From positions 310,001 through 374,000 of the forward strand of contig UWYS01000011.1 of assembly GCA_900291925.1 (NCBI GenBank): a stretch of 64,000 nucleotides of DNA. Direction: 5' to 3'. Source of the DNA: Thecaphora thlaspeos (taxonomy: Eukaryota > Basidiomycota > Ustilaginomycetes > Urocystidales > Glomosporiaceae). Shown here one piece after another: positions 22,401 through 31,928 of the stretch; positions within the stretch are counted from its first letter, which is position 1, and every line of letters begins with the position of its first letter. Below the pieces are notes generated by a model. It was given only the letters and a program-made list of their open reading frames with translations. It searched no databases and had not been told where the DNA came from. The translations under genes and the position numbers were made by a program.

Positions 22401-23638
22401 GGTTCACCGTGCCGTTTGCAAAGGCGCGTCCGATGGACTCGGGATCCGAGTCTTCGCCCGATGAGATCGCCATCTCTGAGGTCAACGTAGAGGAGCCAAC
22501 CAGCAGCCTCGGCGTCAGCGAGAATCCGCTGCAGCGTCCACGCAAGGACATTTGGATCCTCGTGGCCGAGGACAATCTCATCAACGCACAGATCGCCCTC
22601 AAGACGCTCAAGAAGATGGGCTTCAGCTGTAGGACGGCCAAGGACGGACTCGAGGCGCTCGAGGAAGTGACAAAGAACCCGTACGACTGCATCCTGATGG
22701 ACTGCCACATGCCCAACTGCGATGGTTACGAGGCGACGCGGCGGCTGCGCAAGTTTGAGAGCGTCGACATCCGCACGCTCCCCATCATCGCCATGACGGC
22801 ATCAGCCATTCGCGGCGACCGCGAAAAGTGTCTTGCGGCCGGCATGTCCGATTACCTCTCGAAGCCCGTCAAGAGCGCAGCGCTCGAGGGGACGCTGGTC
22901 AAGTGGTTGTTCGACCCCTCGACGCGACAGAGCCTGTCCAAGTACATCGCCGCCCCGAGCCAGATCGACTACTTCAACGCCAAGGGCGAGCACAGCCCTC
23001 GCCTCGGCGTACGGATCCCTGCATCTCATGAGAATGGCGGCCCGCCCAAGCTGGTCGAGCGCAATTCGACGGAAACGGTGATGGGCGACGTTGCGATGCC
23101 CGAGGTGCGCATCCGGGTGCCCGAGGGTGGCCAAACCAGCAGCGACACCAATGGCACTGAGGCGACGCCCGGCTCGTCGCGCGCTGCCTTGGCAGCCACG
23201 CAGCCGATGCGCAGGGCGGGAGCACACCGGAGCGGACCGATCCAGATTCGGACCGAGGACGTGATCCCGTCGTGCATCAAAGCTCGCTCGCAGAAGCTCT
23301 CGACGCTCGAGGAGGCGATGGCGGACAAGCCGCCGTTGTTCGTCCGCAGGTCGAGCCGCGAGCAGGGAGGCTTGGGGCGCGACCTCGAGGGCGAAGTGGT
23401 GCGGGCTACGTCCGATGGACCCGAAGGGCCCAGCCTCGGTGTGTCGATGGAGGAGCCCCAGGAAGGCGAGGTTGCCGATCCAACTGCCTCGTCATCGTCG
23501 GCGACATCTGCGAGCTCGACTCAAGTGCCAGCTGCGCTGCTCGACTACAAAGTTCCGCTCGGCCAGGACGCCCGCGGCACCAAAATACCTGGCGGTCCCC
23601 CCATGCCTGTGAAATCGGTCTGGGAGGGGCTTGAATGA
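19474..23638 (+). CDS. PAS-domain hybrid histidine kinase
   Basis: Two-component hybrid sensor kinase expected to feed the Ypd1/Ssk1-Skn7 phosphorelay. Exons are 19474-21523, 21620-21747 and 21893-23638, 1307 residues. An N-terminal PAS-like region (YFAPVPMVVLDHNRRIRMMN) and a clear PAS/PAC at ~347-470 (AYFRTICDSMPQLLW; YKWMLGRALPLRD) precede the HisKA domain, whose phospho-acceptor is His685 in NMSHEIRTP; the junction at 21523/21620 creates this motif. ATPase boxes are N (LTNAIKFT), G1 (DTGCGIS), F (LFQPFSQAD) and G2 (GGTGLGLSICK). The receiver has acidic E952/D953 and phospho-site Asp996 (ILMDCHMPNCDGYEATR). A ~250-residue disordered tail follows. No membrane segment is seen, so a soluble sensor is likely. 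Upstream the frame is open to 18784 but lacks an ATG. 19474 is the first ATG I find after about 18484. Confidence 0.93.
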
Positions 23639-24211
23639 ACCCCCTTCCTGGCCCTAGAAGATCTCGTTGTTGTCCTCCTGTCTGCTCCCTCGTTCTTGCT
23701 ATGCATGCCATGTACTTGTATCGCTTTCCCTGTCTCCGTCCCCAATCTTTCTTTACACAGCCTTTCGAGCCTTTGACTACTTCTGACCGTGCCCTGTCGG
23801 TCGGCGGCGAATTCTGCTGTCAATGCACGAGGCCCTCTTCTCCGTTCGTGGCCCAAGGCTCTACTTCAACAGTCCGAGATGGACCTACCCCTCTCCGGCT
23901 CCCACACTCCAGGCGGCCGCAAGCGCTCAGCACCTTGGCGATGAATGCGGATACACTGGTCGTCTAAGAGGTGGCGATATGTCCTTCTGCAGCTAGTCTT
24001 TGTCAACGATGTGCCACGCCGACGGCGAGCACTGTATATTCTCACCCATACTACCTGTCCTTAGTGCGCAGCAGCAGGCTTAGTCGCAATGATGGATGAT
24101 GCCGAGCAAAGGCGGAATGACGAGACAGGCGAATCGTTCGGGGACAAGACAAACCAGCTCGTTAAGATTGCTTGTAATTATTGTATACAACGCCCTTGTT
24201 TAATATCAATT

Positions 24212-24324
24212 GGCTGGTTGGCCCAATTGGTAAGGCGTCTGACTACGACATGCAGTGGCATACACGTCTTGTCCTTCTATGATTTGTAATCAGGAGATTC
24301 TGGGTTCGAGCCCCAGGCTGGTCA
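24212..24324 (+). tRNA. tRNA-Arg (anticodon ACG), intron-containing, copy 1
   Basis: The D arm reads TGGCCCAATTGGTAAGGC (A box). The anticodon stem TCTGA pairs with TCAGG around loop CTACGA-A. The T arm CTGGGTTCGAGCCCCAG holds the B box. The anticodon ACG is at 24245-24247, and a 40-bp intron at 24249-24288 sits one base 3' of it, the canonical position. The arms match eukaryotic tRNA-Arg(ACG) as I know it. The acceptor stem GGCTGGT/GCTGGTC pairs fully but with four G-U wobbles. The 3' flank has TTTTTT at about 24327, a Pol III terminator. Base 24324 is the discriminator. Confidence 0.9.
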
Positions 24325-24727
24325 TCTTTTTTGTTTTCCTTTTTTTTAAATCTAATTTCCCAAGGAATGAGATAGAAGGGGGAGTAGACACAGCGTGCGG
24401 GTTCAATAGGCACGTGCCAGCCTCGCGCGTAGGCCCGGGACGGTCTAAAGCGGTGGGTGAAGGAGAATGAGAGTAAGATACAGGAGGGACGACAGAGAAA
24501 GTGGGAATGCCATGCGAGGGGAAAAAGGAGAACATGCGAAAAAGTCTTTACGAGGGGTGCGACGACAAATGGTCGAAGGGAGAAAGGCACAGAGCGGAAC
24601 AGATGAGGGAGGACAGAGAGGGGGAGGGGTGGTAGGAAGGCACGTTTTGGGTTAGGGTTAAGTAGCTGATTCTTATCAGGTAGAGTTAAAGATATATAAA
24701 TATAATAGAAGCCTTTGATTATGAATT

Positions 24728-24840
24728 GGCTGGTTGGCCCAATTGGTAAGGCGTCTGACTACGATTTGATGTAGCAAACTCGTCTTGTATTCCTACAATC
24801 TGTAATCAGGAGATTCTGGGTTCGAGCCCCAGGCTGGTCA
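24728..24840 (+). tRNA. tRNA-Arg (anticodon ACG), intron-containing, copy 2
   Basis: The mature sequence is identical to copy 1, which starts 516 bp upstream, including the wobble-rich acceptor stem. The anticodon ACG is at 24761-24763 and the 40-bp intron at 24765-24804. The introns agree at about 27 of 40 positions, with a conserved CGTCTTGT block that can pair with the anticodon, as in known anticodon-intron helices. A TTTTTT terminator follows directly after the discriminator A. Confidence 0.9.
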
Positions 24841-25262
24841 TTTTTTGACACTTTTCAGGAGACCGGGAAGAATTTCGCCTGGGCCCATGGAGCCCTTTCA
24901 GACATCCCTGCGATCCGACTCCTTACTACCTATTTTTACTTGTCCGCTCGGACAATGAACCTTCACGCTGTCAATGCGCAGTTAGTCTCGCCCGAGAAAA
25001 TATGACTTCCCGGATAAGGCGCCTTCAACGTGCCGGCGCTCCACGCGTTTCGTGCGAGTAAACACGCTCCTAAGGCCCGTCCACCTTGGTGCTCGCCTGG
25101 GGCGCGAGCTTGGCCATGGACAACGTCACCTGCTGGGTGTTTACTCGCGCGAGACCCGTGCCGCGAGAGCGATGCGAGTTGGTGTGGAGGGGAAGCAGCA
25201 TATTCACTCGCGCGAAATCTTTCGAGTTCGTCCTTTCCTTTATACATCTACCCGCCTGCGCG

Positions 25263-25311
25263 CGCGCTCTCTCTCTCGCTCTCTCTCGCTCTCTCTCGCT
25301 CTCTCTCGCTC
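25263..25311 (+). repeat. CT-rich 10-bp microsatellite
   Basis: Tandem CTCTCTCTCG units (about four) on the + strand, between the tRNA genes and the transporter gene. Confidence 0.85.
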
Positions 25312-25525
25312 TCCATCACTCTCTCCATCCCTTTTTGTTTGTTATCGATTAGTCCTCTGCTGCAGATGGAGATATGAATGAATCAAGAACGCTGCTTTGC
25401 GCATATAATCAGGTTGGACAGAGAATAAAGCAGCTCCGTTCATAGTATTGAATATAACTTGCCAATGACCATGAAACAACGAAGCCATCGAGATCCTCCA
25501 AAGTCTAAAGAAAAGCCAAAGCTGC

Positions 25526-27421
25526 CTACAACGAATTGTCAGCACAAGTAAACAGACTCTTTGTGGTGCCGGTTGCATAGTTATCTATGATGGCCTCGAT
25601 CGAAGTCCAGAGACCGGGGCCAAAGAGGAAGAGACCCGCGATGATAAGGAAGAATTGGAAGGTCGTCTCTAGCTTGCGCGTCCATCGTTGGCCGCGCCAG
25701 AGATGACCGCGGTGCATCTCGAAGAAAGCCAAGGCCCAGAAGATGTAGCCAAAGAACGAGTTGAAGAGCGCGCTCATGAGAGAGAGGAGCGTCGAGAAAA
25801 AGGGGATCCCTTCGCCGATAATCCATCCGACGACCCAAGTCGCTGTGACGCAGCCAACCCAGCTAGGGAGGGCGCAAAATGAGATCGAGAGGACGGAGAG
25901 GTCAGCATGCTGTGACGACGACGTTCCCCGCGCGCTTTCTAAGCGACTCTGCAACAGGGACGTTAAATAAGGCAGACAAAGTACTCACCCGATCCAGCCG
26001 ATGGTCGTGTTGTTATTGTAATGCCTGGTGCCCATGAAGAGTCGCGCAAAGAGGTACTTCGCTATCACCGAGGCGTAGATGACGCCGATGATGATCGTCG
26101 TGGGCAGGACGAATGCGAAGGCGATCTTCTTGAAGACAGGCCTGAGGGCGCCGACGGCCGGAGCGGTCACGTATTGTCCGTCGTAGTAGTAGACGGCCAC
26201 ACCGACCTGGCGAACAAGGAGAGCGGGTAGAGGCGGTCGTCAGTTCAAAGTCGATGATTGACATGCATTCGCAGCGTGTATCTCAGCATCGTAGCGGGAC
26301 TCACCAGTGCGAAAACGATGAATTCCATCACCGAAACCGCGTACAATGCCTTATCGAAGTCCTTGGGCTCCTTCATCTCGCCGATGAACGTAGGATAGCA
26401 CGCATGTCCAATCCACGTGAAGATCACGTTGAGAAAGGCGTTGAAGCCCTCGACGAACGTCGTTCCACGAGGTGCGAAGGCCGTGATGCGAACAGGCTCG
26501 TTAAAGTCGGGGACGGTCGGGTTTCGCCCCTGGATCCCAGTGAAGACGAGGACAAGAAAGATGCTGATGCCCATCGAGATGGCCGAGACGATGCCCATCA
26601 TGGCGACGTGCTCGAGCTTGCGCGGCAGCGTCATGAGCAGACAGACGACCATGATGATCACGGAAAAGGCGAGGGTGCAGGTGCCGTGATTGGAGAGCGT
26701 GTTGAGGATCTGGGAGCCGGTGAGCGTGTGCAAGCCCTCTGCAGGAAGCGGGGTTTGTAGCCGGAATTGGAGTGAAGTGCCGGCAGAACAAGATCAGCTA
26801 CAGGTCCAGTTGAGACATAAAACATCGAAGATTCTCTAACCGCCGCCGGACGGCGCGAGACCTACGGATAAAGACGTTGTTGAGGACGAGTGCGACGGCG
26901 GTGAGCTCGTAGACGATCCTCGACCCTCCCGAGACCTGGAAGCCAATGTCGCAGATGTTGAGGATCTTTGGGTGGCGCAGGCAGTATTTGTGGAGAGTCA
27001 GGCCGGTGTAGAGTGCGCAGACGCCTACGCCGAGGGTGGCGATGAGGCCGCCGGCCATGCCGAGGACGTTGAAGACGTAGGGGAACGAGAGGATGGCGAG
27101 GCAGACGTACTCTCCAAATAGGAGCGCCGCAGCCTTCTGCCAAGTGAGTGTACGGTAGACAATCTCTCCGTTTGCCTGGACATCGTCGAGGGAGGACGAG
27201 TCGTCGGGCGAGACGTGTTCGACGCGAGAGCGTGACTCGGCGAAGCTGTCCTTGTCTGCGGCCTTTTCGCCGTCGATTCCCTTTTCCAGGTCGGCCTGCG
27301 AGTGCGACGAGGCGCGGCTCTCAGTATCAGCGGTGTGATGCTTCTCTGAGCCTGTACCCAGCTCGGCCGATGCCTGGAGCGTCGGATTGACCTGTTGCAG
27401 GTCTGGATTCGAGGATAGCAT
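25526..27421 (-). CDS. AAAP-family amino-acid transporter
   Basis: Multi-pass amino acid/auxin permease-type transporter (fungal neutral amino-acid or vacuolar type). Exons are 26866-27421, 26305-26738, 25989-26206 and 25526-25862, 514 residues. The N-terminal ~115 residues are hydrophilic (Ser/Asp/Glu-rich). Transport helices begin at TWQKAAALLFGEYVCLAILS. The junctions read FIQGLHTLTGSQILNTLS and IGWVGCVTATWVVGW, both matching the family, and all phases agree. About eleven hydrophobic spans are visible, for example VIFTWIGHACYPTFIGEM and IAFAFVLPTTIIIGVIYA. The start is the ATG at 27421 (MLSSNPDLQQ). The upstream in-frame GTG is not needed. Substrate cannot be read from sequence. It is divergent from the Trp-tRNA synthetase gene across 1.26 kb. 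Confidence 0.9.
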
Positions 27422-28681
27422 GGCGGCGCGGCGTGGCGGGTTGGCGATGACCGGAGGCACGTTGAAGTGGACAGAAGGACAGAAGAGATGTTTGGAGAAG
27501 TGTATAAAGATGATTGGAGAGCAGGGAGAAGGGGGACAGGGATGTCGTGGAGGGGAAGGAAGCTAGCCGCTCGGCCCAGTGTCCTCTCGAGAATGGTCAC
27601 CAAGGTGCTGGGTGGGACGGTCAGGCGGGATTGCAGAATTGCCCTAGAAAACTTTCACAACCAGAAGGGATAGGAGAGGCGGTGTCCCTGGGGAGCACGA
27701 GATGGACGAAAAAGCGAGGTGGCGAGGTCCACCGAACCGACGACGAGAGAGCGCGCGGTTTCGCTGCTCCCGACGACACCACACACCCGCTTGACCGTGC
27801 TGCACTGTACTCAGCCGCCGGAAGGCCCCCGAAACGAGAGGGATCGATGATGCGACTCAACCGACAAGCGGTGGCGCCGACCCGTACATGGTCCAAGCAC
27901 CTGCTTTCCGCCGGCCAAGGAGAGCACGACGTCGTGTGTGATGATCACGCCAGAGCGGACCGAGGCAGAGCGGGCCAAGGTCCCCGTATAGCACGAGCAG
28001 AGAGCGGTGGCAAATGTCATAGGGTCTATGGATGCACCGACGGCCTGTGCGTTGTTCGCCTGCACAGAGAGCGTGCGCCAGACCCTTGTTGCAGCAACAG
28101 CCCGCTGCTCACGTCGGGTCGGAGCGACCGAGGGGCGGGTCGCGTGACGCCCGTTTCGCCAGACCGCTCCCACGCTGACAACCTTCGTGTCGAGCCTATT
28201 CGTAATTTGAAGGCAAAGGTGGGTCTTTGAGTCTGTGCGACTGCGATCCTGTGCAGTACAACGCTCTGACAAGCTAGCCATCCGTGATTGGCAGAGCGCT
28301 AGCTTGTCAGAGCGAGTGCGTTGCAGCCACGGGAGAAAGACGTGCCAGGGTGAGCCGGGCGGAGGCGGACGGCGGTTGCGGCGACAAGCGGCAGACAAGT
28401 AAAGGCCGAGGCAGCAGAGAAATTTGCCGAACAGGGCGGGCTGCGAGCCGTTGGCTTGGCCGCTCAGCCGCCGCATCCATCTGCTTGTCCTGGCGTCTCT
28501 GGGCTCGATCCGTCAATCGGGCCGTGGATCGGCGTGCCCCGTCTCGGGCTTCGGGTGTGGTCTCGGGAGACGGAAGAGGGGGCCTCGACGGGCTCCACTT
28601 TTTGCCTGCAACCCGACCCCTTCTGATTTCTTCGACCTTCTTGCTCCTCGACACCTCCTTCCTACAGGACCAATCCAGAAC
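27422..28681. promoter_or_regulatory. divergent intergenic region, transporter / Trp-tRNA synthetase
   Basis: The region has long chance frames on both strands but no domain or ATG-led gene. A short inverted sequence (CTCTGACAAGCTAGC near 28263 and GCTAGCTTGTCAGAG near 28299) forms 15-bp arms that are exact reverse complements, with about 21 bp between them. It could be a hairpin or protein-binding site. The last 100 bp before 28682 are C/T-rich. Confidence 0.45.
28263..28313. repeat. inverted repeat with 15-bp arms
   Basis: CTCTGACAAGCTAGC and GCTAGCTTGTCAGAG are exact reverse complements about 21 bp apart, in the divergent promoter region. Exact boundaries were read by eye. Confidence 0.7.
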
Positions 28682-30222
28682 ATGCCTCTGTCAAAAGCCA
28701 TCAGGCAGGCCTACTCTACGGCCATGGCTGGGTCCAGCTGCCTTTCTCTCGGCTCGGCATCCTCCCTCGCTACGCCATCAGCACTCCTCCACCAACGACG
28801 CCGCTCTCTCTCGACCTCGATCCCCGCCGCCCCACCACGACCGCAATCCAAAACCATCTTCTCGGGCATCCAGCCAACCGGCATCCCGCACCTCGGCAAC
28901 TACCTTGGTGCCTTGCGCAACTGGGTGAATCTTCAGAATTCCTCTTCGCCTTCAGACACGCTCCTCTTCTCCATCGTCGGGATGCACGCCCTCACCATGC
29001 CTCAGGATCCAAAAGTTCTCTTTCGCGAGCGTAGGGACATGATGGCCATACTTCTCGCCATAGGTCTTGACCCGGAGAGGTGTACCATCTTTCATCAAGA
29101 TCAGGTCAAACAGCACGCCGAGCTGGCGTGGTACCTCATGTGTCTGACGCCTTTTGGAAAGTTGGGGAGGATGACGACTTGGAAGGTGAGTGGGCGCCGG
29201 TCGCCGGTCGAAAGGTTGAGCACGTTTGGAGGACTCTACTGATCGAGGGATGCTGCGCCTGCTATCGACATGCCATAACAGTCGAAGATTGCAACGGCAA
29301 AGAACAGCGCAGATGAGTCGGCGATCGATGAGAGCCAGCTGGCCCTGGGCCTGTTCGCCTATCCCGTACTGCAAGCAGCGGACATCCTTCTCTACAAGTG
29401 AGTGCTCCCGTCCGGTTCCGCTCCCCCCTTCTGTCGATACCGCTTCAACGGAATTGCGTGACTGATTGCCCTCCATTCTCACCGCGCCAGGTCGACCCAC
29501 GTCCCCGTCGGAGAGGATCAGGTGCAGCACCTCGAGCTCTCCCGCGACATTGCCGACCTGTTCAACCGAACGTTCAAGAAGCGCTTCTTTCCCCTCCCGC
29601 AGCACATCATCAGTACGTCTCTTGATCTTGCTAATTCCACCCTCCCCTGGCGGCGCGGCGGGCTAACGATTGACTTGCCTCTCTCCATCCCATCCCATTC
29701 CATCCCATCGCTCGCCCTGGCTCAGCACCAACGAGACGCATCGTCTCGCTGCGCGATCCCAGCTCCAAGATGTCTAAATCCGCACCCGACGCCAACTCTC
29801 GCATCCTACTCACCGACACGGCCTCTCAAATCTCTTGCAAGATCCGTAAAGCCGTGACGGATGCGGAAAGATCCATCTCGTACGATCCCATCACACGACC
29901 TGGAGTGTCGAATCTTCTTTCCATCATCTCCGGTCTTTCTTCGACCCGCTTGACACCGACAGAGGTAGCAGACCAACTCAACGTCGCACTCGAACAACAG
30001 GCGAGAGAAGGTGGGAAGGAATTGGCAAGTGGCAAGCGGTTGAAGGATGCTGTGGCTGAGGTTTGTGTAGAGGCGCTTAGACCAATTCAGGCTGAGTTGG
30101 AAAGGGTGAAGAGGGATGAAGGTTACCTTTCAGAGGTTGAGGAAAAGGGAAAGAGAAAGGCAGAGGAACAGGCGGAAGCCAACATGCAGAGTGTAAGGAG
30201 GGTCATGGGCGTCGGCGCTTGA
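28682..30222 (+). CDS. MSW1: tryptophanyl-tRNA synthetase, mitochondrial type
   Basis: Class-I synthetase charging tRNA-Trp with tryptophan, predicted mitochondrial. Exons are 28682-29185, 29282-29397, 29491-29612 and 29726-30222, 412 residues. The first ~55 residues are rich in Ser, Ala and Arg with few acids ([17 protein letters not shown]), consistent with a targeting presequence. The HIGH-equivalent is [10 protein letters not shown] (residues 65-74), KMSKS is at 262-266, and the bacterial-type signatures [33 protein letters not shown] and [18 protein letters not shown] are present. The bacterial-like sequence fits the organellar enzyme and not the cytosolic one. All junctions are in phase (donors GTGAGT or GTACGT). 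The 3' end is 83 bp from the stop of the convergent THOC5-like gene. Confidence 0.95.
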
Positions 30223-30305
30223 TGGAAGGGCGCGTTGCAATGTCGTGTAGAATACCCATACAAGTTCGGGGAGGCATCAACGTGCCCTTGTTCTCTCGTG
30301 CTGGA

Positions 30306-31381
30306 TCAGGAAGAAGTTGAAGCGACAGGTGCTACCGTCTCCCCCTGTTGCGACGGCGCAGACGTGGTGGCGTCAAACTTGAGCTCCTTAGCCGCCTGCT
30401 CGAAGGTTCGAACAAGCAAGAGCAAAGACCGGTTAGAAGGTTCAGTGATCTGTCTCTGAGAACGAGCGGCAGGAAGGAAGCCAGGAAGTAGGGATCCATA
30501 CGTACCGCCAAAAGCTCTTTGAGCTGCTTCTCGGCTGCTTCCAAGCTACCCTTCTTGTCCTTGTTCTCGCGGGTCACGGCCGACTTTTCCGTCTGAAGCG
30601 TCTGTTTCTCTACCTCCAGCCTATCGTCCCCGACGTGTCGTGCGCAGTGGACATGACGACGTCAGAGTCAGTTTCGAAGAGCAAGGCCGAGCTTATGAAG
30701 AAAAGGGGCTTGGGAGACATACCGTTTCCTCTCCATCAACTCAAACCTTAACCTGCTTAGCATGAACAGATGTCCATCGTCCCTGATTTCTTGCGTCTTC
30801 ATCTCTTCCGGTGCCAGCTCGAGGAACTCTTCCTCGGTATGTAGGTCAACATCTTGAAAGATGGATCTGTTCCCACCCGTGTTCCGACCCGACTCCATAT
30901 GTCAGTTACTCCAACGCTCAAAGAGGAGGGGGCAGGGTTGTGGGTAACCTACTGAAACATCCTACACGCCCAGACCTCGATCTTCAACATGGTCTTTTCG
31001 TATTCGTAGTTCTGCAGCTTTAGCCTCTCTACGTCGACGCGCGCCCGAGCATCGTTGGTCTCGGCTTTTCGAGCGTTCAAGGTTGTGTAGATGGATCGGT
31101 TTGTCGCTTTCAGTTGTGATAGGAGAGGCGTGGCGGTCTGGAGAAGTGTGAGACGGTCTGTTGCGGAGGGTGGCGTGGAAATCGAGGAGAGCGTCAAGAG
31201 CGAGTCGAGAGTCGAGAGGAGCGTCTGTAGAGGAAAAGCGAGGGAAGGGGGGGAAGAGAATAAGGTCAATGGCAATCTCGAGGGGGGGGAGGAAGCGTAG
31301 GCTGAAGGAGCAGTGTGAAGGAAAGAGGGTAAGATGAAAGAGGGAGAGACAACGCACGGCTTCGTCGTCTTGCACCGTCAT
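30306..31381 (-). CDS. THO complex subunit 5-like protein
   Basis: Probable THOC5/Fmip homologue, part of the THO/TREX complex coupling transcription to mRNA export. Exons are 31358-31381 (24 nt, MTVQDDEA), 30953-31224, 30723-30866, 30506-30620 and 30306-30395, 214 residues. Hallmarks are LQNYEYEKTMLKIEVWACRM, then SIFQDVDLHTEEEFLELAPE and HLFMLSRLRFELMERKR, all typical of the THOC5 N-terminal core. A coiled-coil segment follows (RLEVEKQTLQTEKSAV; LEAAEKQLKELLA). The phases of all five exons agree. The last acceptor could be one of two in-frame AGs three bases apart; I used CAG, giving GCGGCTAAGG. It is much shorter than animal THOC5, as expected for fungi. Confidence 0.82.
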
Positions 31382-31928
31382 GGTGTCGGGCTGGTAGCGA
31401 ATAGAGTGAAGCAGGAGTGCAGAAGGAAGGTGCGGTGTGAGAGAAGGGGAAGCGCGGTAGGTGTGCTGCGATGTTGCCAAAGGTCGGGAGGGTGAAGGTA
31501 GGCGGGCAAGAGGATGGTCGAAGTTTCAGCGGAAGAGTTGGCTCGGCGCACGGCCGGACCCCGCAACTTTTCCCCGGGCGGGGTGCCTCTTCCGAGTTCC
31601 GCACCTTTCTTCGTCCTCGCTCACGGCATGCAGGTTTGCAACGCTGACCTCGACAACTGACGCCGATTCACATGCAGCTCCGGTAACGGCCTACACCCAA
31701 GAGTTCCTTCGACGTTCTCAGGTCAAGCCTCTCTCCAGCATTGCAGCCGTTCTAGCGTGAATAGTGGAGCGAAAAGGGTTGGAGCGGTGTACGGAGTCGT
31801 TCATTCTACATCGGCGTCGTGGTTTCGAACTCTTCGCCTGGCCATCTCGGTGCCGGAACACTGGGCAAGCTCCACTCTCTACCACATCTTATAACGTTCT
31901 CGTCCTCTTCTATAAGCAAGCGCGTCCC
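31382..31928. other. intergenic region upstream of the THOC5-like gene
   Basis: Contains the promoter of the THOC5-like gene and the 3' flank of the Ste23-like gene. It is G/A-rich on the + strand near 31260-31480. No gene was recognised. Confidence 0.4.

Larger units (their letters stand above)
23639..25525. other. intergenic region with two tRNA genes
   Basis: This region holds the two tRNA-Arg genes (24212-24324 and 24728-24840), a CGCTCTCTCT microsatellite (about 25263-25311) and copies of the GAGTAAACAC motif. No protein gene was found. The stretch just left of each tRNA is AT-rich; upstream of the second it contains ATATATAAATATAAT (about 24691-24705), a plausible upstream element. GGGTTAGGGTTA, two telomere-like units, lies at 24649-24660. 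Confidence 0.5.

Noticed and set aside
24649..24660. GGGTTAGGGTTA, resembling two telomere units
   Set aside because: Only two units, flanked by ordinary DNA; easily chance and not evidence of an old chromosome end.
27514..28476. Long open frames on both strands between the transporter and the synthetase
   Set aside because: No domain or conserved composition; the region is better explained as a divergent promoter.
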